From the NCBI RefSeq assembly GCF_034190915.1, contig NW_026947502.1, forward strand, positions 33,448,785 to 33,512,784: a stretch of DNA of 64,000 nt, given 5' to 3'. Within the stretch, counting starts at the first letter, position 1, and each line of letters begins with the position of its first letter. This DNA comes from Cavia porcellus (Eukaryota; Chordata; Mammalia; Rodentia; Caviidae). The position numbers were made by a program, and so were the translations under genes. The notes below the pieces were generated by a model. That model saw only the letters and a list, made by a program, of their open reading frames with translations, ran no database searches and was not told the DNA's origin. Positions 47,093 through 58,596 of the stretch are shown piece by piece.

Positions 47093-48597
47093 GAAATAGG
47101 GGCCAGGAGTGGGGTTGTTGCTGTGACTGTACCTGACCGTGTGGTTCAAGAGCCTTTGATAATGGCTTGTGGGAAGAATTTGGAAAGGTTTGGAGATGTT
47201 GCCTGAAAGAGTGGCACTAGAACAGCTTAGGCTGTTCTGTATGGGAGATTCTGGTAAGAGCTCAGGAGATCAGAAGGCTAATAGAAAGCCTGCTGGTAAA
47301 GACCATGCTTGGGAGGTTTCTGCTGGGAAGAAGGACTGCATTGGTTGTTGAACTCCACACAACATGTGTTGTGGCTTGGCAGAAGGTTTGTCTGAATTTT
47401 GCTGATGTCTAGAGACTGCCTGAGAATAAAATGAAAGGCAATGGACTAATTAATCTGGCAAAAGGAATTTCAAGGCAGTCAAATGTTGAGGTAGTGGCAT
47501 AGCTATTGTTGGGGGCTTTTAGCCAGATTTATGTTGTAAATCAAGAGCAAAGAGCCATGCAGGATGATTTTAAATGTGAGTTTGGCTGGAAAGCTGTGGA
47601 CTATAAAGATAGAAGTGAGACCTCAATTGCTGTGACGGAACAGAGAAATAAAAAAAGATGGCCTTGGGGTATCTCAGGAAGCAGTGGGTTTCCACCCTTT
47701 GCAGCCTCAAAATTGCAAAAGTGAAAGACTTTGCTTGGAGGAGAAAGCTGTAGAGTGCCATATTCTAGAGTGGTGGCAGAGGCCACAGGAGGTTCCAAAA
47801 TGGTGGCAGCCACACAAGATTCCAGAACAATGGCACCACAGAGAAGCTATCCCTCACAATCAGGTTCAGAGAGCTCAGTGATCCAGGCACTCAAATCCTA
47901 CAGCCAAAAGAGAGGAAAGCCTAGCTACTGCTCCAGCTGGCAGCAGACCTTGGCAACATTCACATGGTGTTAGCTTTAGATGCAAGGAAATTATGAGTTC
48001 TGAGGTTAAGGCATCTTCCACCTTGATTTCAAAAGGCTTGGGAGGCCAGGCAGTGTGCCCCTGAGAGGGCAATATATAAAGCTGTAAACGTAAAGGCAAA
48101 GGTGCAGTGAAGACCCCAGAAGTTTGTAAAAGCCAGGGTCATGGATCATCCTAAGAAAGCTGCAAAGATTGAGCAGAATGAGCTTAAGGGAGAAGCTGTG
48201 GGAGTGGAAATCCCTGGAAGTGCTGTGGGAGTGGAGTCACCCAAGTCTTTCGGAGCTCACAACCAGATTGCTTCTGATTTTGAGCATGGAACTCCAGGAC
48301 ATAATGTTTGCCCTGCTGGATTTTGGACTTTCTTTGGTTCAAATCCTTTATATATCCTATTTGTACTCTTTAGAATGGTAATGATTAGCTTGTGCCATTG
48401 TATGTTGGAAGTGTTTAACTTTGTTTTCATTCATACAGGGGTTTTCAGCTAAGAGTTTGCCTTAGATCTTGGAGAAGACTTGGGACTTTGACTTTTCAGC
48501 AATGCTGAAACTATTAGGACTTTGGCATTTCTTGTTGATGGACTAAATGTCTTTTTCATAAAAGATATACATGAGTCTTGGGGAATGAGGGATGAAA
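47093..48597 (+). mobile_element. MaLR-type internal region (non-coding)
   Basis: It opens 'gggccaggagtggggttgttgctgtgac' (MaLR-int start: 'tggtaccagaagtggggttgctgctgtaac'), and ends in the typical block 'ccattgtatgttggaag...cttgggactttgacttttcagcaatgctgaaac...gggatgaaatg'. MaLR internals carry no intact gag or pol; none is seen. Frames at 48141-48452 and 47506-47881 are chance. Confidence 0.8.
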
Positions 48598-48941
48598 TGC
48601 CATAGTTTGGGTCTAGGTGGCCCTAAAGCCTCATGCAGTCATAGAGGTGCCTGAATCTAGTGGTTGTGATTAGTTTGCTGTCTATCACTGGAATTAATAA
48701 TGTGAATGCTGTACCCTCTCAGGGGAGGAGCCAGCATACAATATAAGGAAGGGAAGAAGGTGTGTTTTGTCTCTCTTTTACCTTAGTTGCCTTTGCTGTT
48801 TGCAGCCACTATGAACAGCTGCCCCTGTGCCATGCCACTCTGCCTTGGAACCAACAGAGAATGGACTGAAACCTCAAAAAAACTGTAAAAAATAAACTTT
48901 TTCTTCCTTCATGTTGAGCATCAGGTATTTTTGTCTCAACA
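48598..48941 (+). mobile_element. MaLR 3' LTR
   Basis: Starts tgccatagtttgggtctagg, contains 'actggaattaataatgtgaatgc', 'ggaatggactgaaacctc' style end block, AATAAA at 48891-48896, and ends tgtctcaaca. 344 bp. Confidence 0.8.
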
Positions 48942-50724
48942 ATGAGAGAGAAAAGAATTAAGACAACAAATATAATTATCCACCTCAGAAAATTTGATGT
49001 AAATTCAATGTAATTATCTAATATTCAGTTCATTTCAAGTTTCCACAATTGTTTCTAAAAGATCATTTCTTGTTTTGATTCATTATTCAGGCAAAGATTG
49101 TGAACTGCATATAATTGTCACCTCTTTGTTTTGTCTAATCTAGAATAGTTACCTGAAAATTTTGGTGTGTAGATGATGTCTTCTGTGACACAAACTTTTT
49201 TTTAAATGAAGCAAGACCATCTAAGTGGATGTTTGTCTGATTATTTTGTAGTAATTTACTACATGTGGAGTATTTCAGGAAGAAATGCAATGATTATGTT
49301 GCATCTTTTTAAAGAAACACCTTGGGAGCCATTGTTTCCCTCATTGCTGACTTTAAATTTGATCTCTCAAGGTGGTATCCATCAGATTTTTCCTTATGAA
49401 GGAATCTTTCAAATTTATTATTAAAAATAAACCACTCTCAATAGGTTAAATATCTAATAATATTTATGCCTGCATCAGTTCTTATTCTCTGGCTATAACA
49501 TGGTGGCAATTTTTCTTTTACATTCATTACTCAGTATTTTCAGAATGGAGTTTTATATCACCTCTTCCCATATATATTTGTATTTTTCCCCATATATATT
49601 TCTTATACTGGTATTTATGCACATATATGTATATGTATGCATCTATATGTATATCTATATGTATACTAGATACTATAGGAATTTAAAGCCCTTAGTGCTT
49701 ATAGACATAATCAATATAGATTTAATAGGTTTCTTTTTAAATTAAATCTATAATTATTCCTCTTTTTCATATTTACATTTAAATCATATTAATTTGTTCA
49801 GTTAAGAGTACTTCAAAGCTGCCTTTTAGTCTTGTAAATTCATATTTTTATCTGAATAAGATGTTCCAGGTTTGTTCATTCTTTCTATACAGGACACCTG
49901 GAATCAGACATTTCTTCAAAGAAGCTATGCTTCTTCAGTGGAAAATAGTACTAAAAATCAAATATGAGTGTCAGATGTACTCACTGCTTCTGGAGTGTCC
50001 TTGCTTCTATGACATTTCTAAGTGAAAAGCTAGACTGCTTCTTAAATTATAGGTGCCTATTGTTATCTCTAATTTTAATCCAATATTACAGGATTCTTCC
50101 TCCTCCTCTTTCGTTCTATATTTGTATCTCTCTCCTCTCATAGTGAAAATCAATGTTCTGTGAATATAGTGAAAACTGATTCCCAAAATCAGTATAATTG
50201 TTCACTATTCAGATTTATAATACATGTAGTTTTAGAGTTGCTCCATCAATGCCACTATTGACAAGATATCTCCAAAAATAAAGTTCTACGTTTCTTTGTT
50301 CTGTTTGTCTTCAAAATAAGGCTCAACAAGAGTATCTAGAATGATGTGTTTAAAAGTTAACGAGTAAATCTTGGGTTTTTTTAGTGTAGTCTTGGTATCT
50401 TCTATCTGATGTTAAGAAAAGATCATTTGTCTATTTGAATATTTTAGTTTTCCTCCATCTTTGTTAATGTATTTTGACTGAAATATGTAAATCATTAGTC
50501 TAGAATCAAAGGCAAAACTATAAAAGGATGCATTCCAATTGGTTCTAATTCTTTCCATGGCTCCTATATCTTACTCCTTCCTACTCTTCTAGATTATTAA
50601 TTAGGTAACTAATTTTGTTAGTTTCTGTTATTTTTGTTATTTCTGTGAATTTTGTTAGTTTCTGTTAATTTTGTTAGTTTATCCTTCATATGTTTCTTTC
50701 TTGTAGCAATGATAACACGTAATT
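48942..50724. other. unassigned AT-rich DNA with tandem tracts
   Basis: An imperfect (TATATG)n tract lies at 49595-49672. At 50612-50690 an 18-20-bp unit (ttttgttagtttctgtta) repeats about three and a half times. The rest is unrecognised. Confidence 0.5.
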
Positions 50725-51935
50725 TTATAATTTCTGTTCAATTTTTCATGTTAAGTGTATTTTTAGAACACATTAGATTCACAGTGAAACAGAGAAAAGC
50801 CCATGAGTTTAGTATGTAGCCTCAGCCCCTGAACTTACATACTCCCCCTCAATCCCAACCTCCCTCATCAGAGTGGCTCATTTGTTAAAACTGATGAACC
50901 CGAATTGGCACACGATTATCACCCCCAGTAAGTAGTATATAGTAGAGAAAGCTCTTGGTGGTATACTTATGTTGGTTTGGACAAACACAAGATGCTATAT
51001 ACCCAACATTACAGTAACATGCAGAGTATTCTCACTCTTCTAAATCTTTTTGTGCTTGACCTGTTCCTTTCCTCCACTTCCAACCTCTAGCAGCTGTTGA
51101 CATTTCTGTTGTCTTGGTAGTTTTGCCTTTTCTAGAATGTCATCTAGCTGGAAGCATATGGTATGTAGCGTTTTCAGGTTGACTTCTGTTTCAGTCCATT
51201 AGAACACATGATATTGTATAACAGAAAGAGGAAAAAGGCTTGTTTTGGCTCATCATTCCAGGGGCGGGGAAGGTACTGGCATCTGACTAGTGAAGCTGTT
51301 GGGCTGGGTTCATGGGTAGAGGGTGTAAGGGCAAGCAGTGAGTGCAGAAGAGATTGTATGGTAGAAAAGAAAGGATGAGTGGTGAACTGTCTTGTGCAAG
51401 AATGGAGGGCAGAGTCAAACTTCCTTTGTTACCAACTGAGATCCAGATAACTAGCCCAGTCATTAAGCAGTGCTCTAAGAGCCTCATTACCTCTAAACAT
51501 TCCACCCCCTTACAATTGCCAGGTGAAGAATGAAGCCTCAGCAGGAGTTCTGTTAGGGAACAAATACAGTGGAACCATAGCAATTTCCTTCACTTTGGAT
51601 TATGCATTCATATTTCTGTTATATTCCATCTTGCTAGCTGATATCATTTAGCATTTAATTGTATCCCATTGTCTGATTGTCCCTCAGTTCACCCATTCAC
51701 CTCTGTCCATTTAGATATCCCACAGCTTATTCTCTCATTCTCCATATCTGTTATTTCCAAGTTTGGGTAATAATAAGCAAAGTTTCTATGAAGGTCTATT
51801 TGGAGATTTTTATGTGAGTATAAGTTTTCAGCTTCTTTGGTAAATACCAAGGAACTTTGTTTGGCTTTGGTACTTTTGTTTGTTCTCTGTTTACAACCAA
51901 AGTGGTGTGCGTAATGTTTTGCACCTTGCTGCTTT
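50725..51935 (-). mobile_element. ancient L1M LINE 3' region, interrupted by MaLR LTR
   Basis: The reverse L1M order is clear: 'gatgaacccgaattggcacacgattatcaccc', 'ggtttggacaaacacaagatg', 'gttttgccttttctagaatgtcatctagctggaa', then after the LTR 'gtatcccattgtctgattgt' and 'ggtaaataccaaggaactttg'. Coding capacity is lost. Confidence 0.8.
51187..51582 (-). mobile_element. MaLR solitary LTR inside L1M
   Basis: Plus strand 'tgtttcagtccattagaacacatgatattgtataacag' through 'cagtggaaccatagca' is a reversed MaLR LTR of 396 bp. The paired frames at 51287-51583 lie in it and are chance. Confidence 0.75.
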
Positions 51936-52049
51936 TTCTTTTTTAGGTGGTCTTAAAATAAGTTTAATTGTATTGAAGTTGAATTTTAAGAATAATAAAT
52001 TGCAGGGACACTGACGGCATTTATACTGAAATTTTTAACATCTAATTAT

Positions 52050-52560
52050 CTTTTGTAAAATATTGTTTGTTGGTACAACTTAGATACACATAAAGATCAT
52101 TTTCATAATAGGGATTTGTGCCTGTATATGATATATTTTGATTCTTATTTCCCAAACCCCTCCCCTCCCTTTAAACCTTCTTCCCCTCCTTATTTATAAT
52201 GCTTCATTTCATTGTATTCTTTCCAAAAATCTTTTTTCCCTTTTCCCTTCCTTCCCTTTCCCCCTCCCTTCACCAGTTCCTCTTTCCTTTTGAACAATTT
52301 TTTTTCTGTTTCACAATATCTGTTGTCCATTTTATTACTTATTTTCTCTTTCAGTTTCTCACCCCAGAGAGACCATATGATGTTTACACACGAGAGTTTG
52401 ATTTATTTCACTTTAGAGTATGGCCTCAAGGTTCATCTATTTACCTAGAAATGTTTCAAGTTTACCTTTCATTATGGCTGAGTAGTACTTTCATTGTATT
52501 CACATCTTTTGCCTTCCTTTGTTTAGGTTGTTTTCAAGGAAAATCACTTTGCATCAATTA
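52050..52560 (-). mobile_element. L1 3' end, 5'-truncated
   Basis: Collinear with 22881-23445: 'ggtacaacttagatacac', the 'cccctcccctccc' block, 'ttcctctttccttttgaac', 'gagtagtactttcattgtattcac'. Frames at 52199-52561 translate this repeat and are not genes. Confidence 0.75.
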
Positions 52561-53329
52561 GTAAATCTTCTGGTTGCTTTCTCCAGGTGCACAAAATATT
52601 TTATGAACTTTGAAAGCAAAGGTTTTGTTGTTGTTTGGATTAAGCTTTTTTTCCATTGGGAAGAGACAAGTGAGATAGACTATTTTATCATGCAAAATTG
52701 TCAAGGCAAAAATTTAAATATTGTATAATTTCTTTTTATAGTATGAAACATTCAGAATATAAATAAAGAAAAAATAAAAGATAGTAGGAAGATAGAGCTT
52801 TCTCAAATGGTAAATGGATCAAGAGAGGGAGGAATAGGAGGGAAAGGGGATTAAAAAATTAACATGTGCTGTGTGCCTATACCAACTCCATGCAAGTAAT
52901 GTGAGCATTGTTAGTGTGAACATGTAATAAGAAAAATAAATGAAAGAGAAAAGATTTGAAAAAAAAAGTCAAGGTGGAAGCAATGGAGAGAAATTGTTAA
53001 GCAAAATTCTCTAACAGTTTAATCTAAAAAGTTTACGTTTATTGGGCACTCATTGTCTTTCAGAGTGCAGAGAAGCCACCCCAGAAGGAGCCTCTCCTCT
53101 GTGCCATCTGCTGCCATGGAATTCATGCATATGTAAGATAGTGGTACAGTCTACATTGGAAAGAGAAGGAAAACAAGATTCAAGATGTTTCATATATCTG
53201 AGCTCAGTCTTGTTTCAAGGTGTAGCTCTGTTGCACCCTTGCTGTGTAATGGTCAGTAATCCAGCCTTCCTGACATGCAGCCTCCTCCTTTGTAACGAAG
53301 GAGAGGCTGGGAGTGTTGGCAGCAAACCA
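52561..53329. other. unassigned DNA
   Basis: Nothing recognised. The frame at 53042-53431 has no family signature and runs into the MER5A at its end. Confidence 0.5.
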
Positions 53330-53490
53330 GCACAGCCTCAGAAGGCAGCAGCAGCCCCACCTGGGAACTTCTTAGAAACACACATTTTTAGACCCAGTCT
53401 CAGAATGTGGCAGGGAGGAATGGGGGTCTAGAGCCCAGCCATTTGTGTTTTCATGAGCCCCCCGGGTGACTCTAAGGCATGCCATCACCA
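53330..53490 (+). mobile_element. MER5A-type hAT transposon remnant
   Basis: 'cagcagccccacctgggaacttcttagaaac', 'gacccagtctcag', 'tctagagcccagccatttgtgttttcatgagccccccgggtgactct'. Confidence 0.8.
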
Positions 53491-53496
53491 GCAAAG

Positions 53497-53770
53497 TCAT
53501 AGTGTAGTGGTTAAGAAAACGATTTCTGGGAACTGACTTCCTGGTTTTGAAACCTGGCACTACTCTGCCTTTCAGCTGTGTAACCTTGGTAACCTAATCT
53601 TTGTTATTTAACCCGTCCAAATCTGAGTTCTCTCATCCATTAAATGGATTAATATTTCTACTTCTCTGCTAGGAGGACTAAGTTATCAATATACGCAGCA
53701 CATCAGTGCTTGGCACATCCTGAGTGTTGCAGAGGATGCTTTATAGCTGTTTGTTAAACAGAATAAATGA
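53497..53770 (+). repeat. MIR SINE, nearly full length
   Basis: tRNA-like head 'catagtgtagtggttaagaa', 'tggttttgaaacctggc', core 'cagctgtgtaaccttggtaac', 'gagttctctcatccattaaatgg', and tail 'cagtgcttggcacat'. The best MIR in the window. Confidence 0.88.
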
Positions 53771-53784
53771 AAGTAGCGGTTGTT

Positions 53785-53870
53785 GGGGGAATTAGGTAAT
53801 GTATGTAAATCCTGCTTGGCACCATGTGAAGTGCTCAACAAATGTTAACAATTATTATCATTAGTGGTAA
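53785..53870 (+). repeat. second MIR fragment (3' end)
   Basis: 'aattaggtaatgtatgtaaat...tgcttggcacc...gtgctcaacaaatgttaac' repeats the MIR 3' end directly after the first copy. Confidence 0.7.
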
Positions 53871-54184
53871 TAACGCCCTAATAGCTTGTTCTAAAGTCCC
53901 AAAGCCACTAAAGGACAAGCAGCAGGTCAGGATGTGCTTGGCCAGTGCTGCATGCTCACCCCATGCTACACTGGATCCCACATAATCACAGCCTCTGTTT
54001 TCAAGGAGGAATAAATAAAAAAGAGTCCACACAAACAGGCCAGTGCCATGGAGATATATCCGGGGGCCTAGGCAATTGCAAGCAGCTCTGCGTGACCCTT
54101 CCAGGGAGGGAATCAGTGCAGGAGCTGTCGTGGAGGGAGGAGGCTGATAGCCCACTGGGTCAGAATTGAAAGGCACACACCATT
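53871..54184. other. unassigned DNA
   Basis: Opposite-strand frames at 53835-54176 and 53945-54169 lack any signature. Confidence 0.5.
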
Positions 54185-54420
54185 TCAGCTGGAAACATTC
54201 AAAACACCATTATTTTTTAAATTGCTGAGGAAATTCAATGCCTGATATTGCTGTGCTAATGTGTTAATAATAATTCTGCAGTTAGAAACAAGCCTGAGCT
54301 CTTAGCATTCAAGGCCACTTAAATTTTAAAGGGTCCTGTTATGGAAAGTTTTAATTAGCTCTTGGATTGTAACTAACATTCTTCTTAAAATTGTTGCAGT
54401 GTTTGGTTAGGTCTGGGTTT
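54185..54420. other. candidate conserved noncoding element
   Basis: Repeat-free, AT-rich but complex sequence with homeodomain-type TAATTAG and TTAATTA-like cores, 'ctgcagttagaaac' and 'ggccacttaaattttaaagg'. It looks like vertebrate noncoding elements under constraint. I cannot test conservation. Confidence 0.3.
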
Positions 54421-54724
54421 CAGTGGATGGATTGAACTGGGTTTTACTCATTGCTCTGCCATTGCATCCAGTGTGGTCCATTTTCCTGGGCCTCAGCACG
54501 AGCTCTGTGTAGCCAAGGATTATGCACACCAGGAGATTCAGGTCTGCATGACCTCCTGTCCTCTGTGCAGAGGGAGAACAGGAGTGGGCCCTTCAAGGAG
54601 TGTTTATCTGATCCTCGAACATAGCTCCTGTCACAGCTTGCATTCCTTATTCTAGAGCACACATGCCCTCTCAGTGTGGCCTCCTGAGTACAACTCATGT
54701 TTCAGCTTTGTGTGCTATCATTTC
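54421..54724. other. unassigned DNA
   Basis: Nothing recognised. Confidence 0.5.
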
Positions 54725-55571
54725 TGTTGTAGTCAGGGGCTGTGAAGAGAACAATTAGAATCAGGACACAGAGTTTATAATACTATTTTATGATGGTTAC
54801 CCACAGTTAACAAAAGAAACTGCAGGAAATCTATCCACAACACTAAAGACATAAAATATTCAGTCAAGGGCCTGAATCCCACAGCAATGTACTATTAGTG
54901 CAGATGAAAACTTGGAGCCATGACAATGCCTCCCACAAGTACAACTGGAGGCCTAGAGCTCACGAGAAGGACTCACACCAATCTGTTTTACAGATCTGTA
55001 CTGCGAAGGCCCAAAGGTCAGTGGTGGAAGTTAGAAAGTCTATGCTAGTGGGCTGAAGGAGCTGTACTGATGGGCTGAGTGTTCTATGCTGGAGCCGAGA
55101 GAAGTCACACAACAAAGACCAGGGCTGTGCTGGAAAGCACCACAGCCATTCACAACGACACAGAGGCCCTGAGCTCCTCTGACAATAAGAACAGTCTAGT
55201 ACATGCCAGAAAGCCAACATGAAGAGCTTGTCCTAGAGATTAAACGGCTCACGTCTTCCCCTCCGAAGCCAGGTACCTATGTAAGGACCACAGCTTCTCC
55301 AACCAACTCTCTAGCCACTCTCACCAACAAGGTCCCAAGCTGATGACAATGGTCGAACTCAGACTGGGGAAGCTAGTCATGATGAGCTCTTCCAGGAAAA
55401 CCAATAGCTCAAAACAGTAACACTTAGAGAAACCTACAACTCCTCATTTGTCTTCTCTACCATGTCTCTATTTATGCTGGCAACTTTTCTCAGGTAGACC
55501 ATCTACGCTCAGCACCATGCTTATTTAATTTAGCTGGCATTAAGTTGGCCATCAGTTTTTAATCTATCATA
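54725..55571 (-). mobile_element. unclassified ~850-bp LTR ('LTR-X'), copy 2, inverted
   Basis: The minus strand starts near tatgatagattaaaaactga and ends cctgactacaaca. It follows copy 1 (46239-47092) throughout. No internal region adjoins it, so it is a solitary LTR. Confidence 0.75.
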
Positions 55572-55839
55572 CCTTCCTATTTCCCTTCTGAAATCTCACC
55601 TGGATGTGCAGGTCTAGGATCAATGTCAGCAGGATTTTTGATGGCCCTATGTTTGAAAACTGGCTTTGACACGTGTAAGCTATATACTGTAGACTCATGG
55701 AACACTAAATGAAACAAAACATCTAATGTATTTATTGGGAGGACAGGAGATGATCCATTTGCTGGCACAAACTGTTAGGTAGCATTGTCTATTTCCTACC
55801 TCTCTAATATTTAGCTTCATTCTGTTTGAGTCCTTATTG
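55572..55839. other. unassigned DNA
   Basis: Nothing recognised. Confidence 0.5.

Positions 55840-55886
<47 letters not shown>
55840..55886. repeat. (TG)n microsatellite
   Basis: About 23 uninterrupted units. The Cys/Val-rich frames at 55826-56082 are its translation. Confidence 0.95.
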
Positions 55887-55887
<1 letters not shown>

Positions 55888-56664
55888 TGCCTTCAATATC
55901 TGGGCCTGGATGACTTCTCTGAAATCTACTCTTCTCTCATCACAATCAGTTCCTCATGCTGTAATCACATTTTCCTGTTGGTTGAGAGGTCACTTACTTT
56001 CCTGTGCAGCACATTGGCAACCATGTTAATGGTGGAATCGGGGTCACTTCATGTCACTCATATTTATGATGAAAGAGTGTAGAATGCTTCCGATGATAGG
56101 TCACTTAAATAGAAATAAAAACAGTGAAGCAAATTTGATATCTGGAACTTTGCAATCCATGCTGATGGGTAGGAAGGTAATCTAAGCATGAGCGATGAAT
56201 TGTGCAGGTCCTGAAGCTGTCTGTTGTTTAAAACCAGGGAGGTTAGCAGGAAGGATTCAGAGGAAGTAAAATGAATCTTAGCCACAGCTAGGACAGAGGA
56301 GGAGAAGGCACAGAGCTCAACAGAGGACTGAGTACAGGGGAGTCAGACAGTAGGGAATGTTGAAGACTCAAGTGACTGTCCTGATGGGAATACTGGGACT
56401 TTGGCTGGCAAAGGACAAAAAGTGAAAAGCAAAACGAGACTAGAAAAAACATGGGTAACATTAAAGCCCATACCTGCTGAGTATCTTTGAGAGAACTGTC
56501 AGGCTCTGTGTGTGCCAGGACTGTCCTTTCCACCCACCTCACACCTTGTGACTATCAGTGTCTTTGTGTCCATATGCTATGTGGACTCTTAGATCCTCCT
56601 AGCTGGGAATTCCTTAGGACCTAAAATGCTGTTATCACAGGTTTTGAATTCTGAGCCCCTGCCC
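55887..56664. other. unassigned DNA
   Basis: Nothing recognised. Confidence 0.5.
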
Positions 56665-56830
56665 TGTGCCAGGGCTAGAATGCAGAAGTTATATAGAAAT
56701 ATAAAAAGAAATGATCTTTGGAATTATCCAGACCTGAGTCTGAATGTAAGTTTTAGTACCTTTATCTTGGTTTCTGATCTACAATATGGGCACAATAAAA
56801 TTTCTTTACTAAAGTACATGTAGCATAATG
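56665..56830 (+). repeat. MIR SINE fragment
   Basis: 'ttggaattatccagacctgagtctgaatg' and 'ctttatcttggtttctgatctacaatatgggcac' match MIR middle blocks. Confidence 0.5.
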
Positions 56831-58090
56831 GGCTACTCATGAAGAGTAGCTATTTGCTTTTCAATCTTTGGGGACTGATAAGGTCTGGAATAAAAGAACC
56901 AGTGAATTGTTCAAGGGATGACAAACTTACTGCAAGTGTCTAAAACACTTTTATATGTTTTTGTGGCTAATTTAGTCCAGTCATCTTCAGCTAATTCAAT
57001 CAGTTTTCATTCACCAACAGATAAATTGTCCTCGTCATAGGCCTAACCATGCAGTTAAATTGGTTTTGAGATAGATTGATTAACAAAGCCCTAAATGGGA
57101 CTAAACACATGAGACAAACTCAGAAGTCTATGAAACCGACCAGAAATGACCAGTGGCAAAGTCCAGTTACCTAATTTATTTTGCAACTGTCCAACATATA
57201 CTTATTATATAAATTTTGTGCATGGTAGAGCTGGACTACATTCATTTTTTAACTTGAGGAGTAAATTAATACCAATTAAGTTGTCACCAAAAAGGAAGGA
57301 TGATAACCAGGGTCTGTAGTAGAGTAAAAAGTTTGCTGCAAGGCAGTGATATAGCCAAACACAAAAAGTGTGCAGAAACCAAAGCAAGCAGCCCCAGGAT
57401 TAACAGAATCCCACATCCAAAAATCTAGAGGGTTGTCACCAGCAGAGGTGGAAAATAGAGTGCGAATGGAGAAGGCATGCATGGATCCACGAGTGATCAG
57501 GCATATGTGAGTGGAGGGGTGGGGAGAGGACAGGGATTATAAAGGAAAAGCGTGAACACACCCACTTCTCTTTTAGCCCTGTTGAAGAAAGGTAAATTGA
57601 TGCATACTTAGGGATTGGGCAGATTAACATAATTTAGAGACCACCCAGACCACAGACTTGTTGAAATCAATCTAACAGCTACATTCTCCACTAAAATATG
57701 ACTGTTGGCTTTATTGCTTTCTCTCCCTCCTTCCTACTGAGAGTTAGCTAACCGCAGACAAGAAAGTAAATGTTTATTTTCCTTGATTTCAACTATGATC
57801 TCATCACTGAACCCATGTTCTCTATATTTATTGCATGCCACATTCTCTGACCAGAACTATCTCACAGACTTGCTCAGTTTGTCAGAATAGGATTTCCTAC
57901 TGAGCACCGACTGGGAGCCATTTCCACTTGGCAGAAAAGAACTGTACAGGATAACAAAAATCTCAACTCATTGTCCTTTCTTGTCCAATTCTAATCAAGG
58001 TCATTACTCTTTCATGGTAAAAAAATTTTTTTTTTAGCTTCACCAAATCATGACACTTTTGTCTGCTCTAGGTAAAACAGAGCTAGGACA
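56831..58090. other. unassigned DNA
   Basis: About 1.25 kb with no recognised feature. Confidence 0.5.
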
Positions 58091-58596
58091 TGTGAGGGTT
58101 AATTTATGCCAACTTCACTGGGCTAAGGGTTGCCCAGTTAGGTGGAAAACATTATTTCTGGGTGTGTCCTCTGGAAAAAATTAGCATCTGAATGGGTACC
58201 CTGAACACAGTAGATGGCTATCACTCATGTAGGTAGTCATCCTCCAGTCTACTGATGAAATAAATAGAACCAAAAAGCAGAGAAAATATGAATTTATTTG
58301 CTCTCTTTGCTTGAGTTGGGCATTCATTTTCTGCCTTTGAATGTCAGCATTCCCGGTTCTTAGGCCTTTTTGACTCAGCAGGTTTTTCCCCACTGATGCT
58401 CACTCAGACCTTTGGGCTTGGACTAGAACAACATACACATCACTGGCTGCCATCTCTGACTGACTGGCAGACAGCAGATCATGGAACTTTTCAGTTTCTA
58501 TAATCCTGTAAATTAGTCTCTCATAATCAGTCTCTTTCACCTGTTTATATCAATTTTATGGTTTTTGTTTTCTAGAGAACTCTGATTAATAATACA
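58091..58596 (+). mobile_element. solitary LTR, family uncertain
   Basis: Starts tgtgagggttaatttatgcc and ends ctagagaactctgattaataataca. Both ends match a common mammalian LTR-like repeat ('tgtgagggttaatttt...caacttg... ctggagaaccctgactaataca'). About 506 bp, non-coding. I am unsure of the family name. Confidence 0.6.

Noticed and set aside
48141..48452. A 103-codon gene
   Set aside because: It lies in MaLR internal sequence, which is non-coding in this family, and has no motif.
55826..56082. Cysteine/valine-rich small proteins
   Set aside because: Translation of the (TG)n microsatellite.
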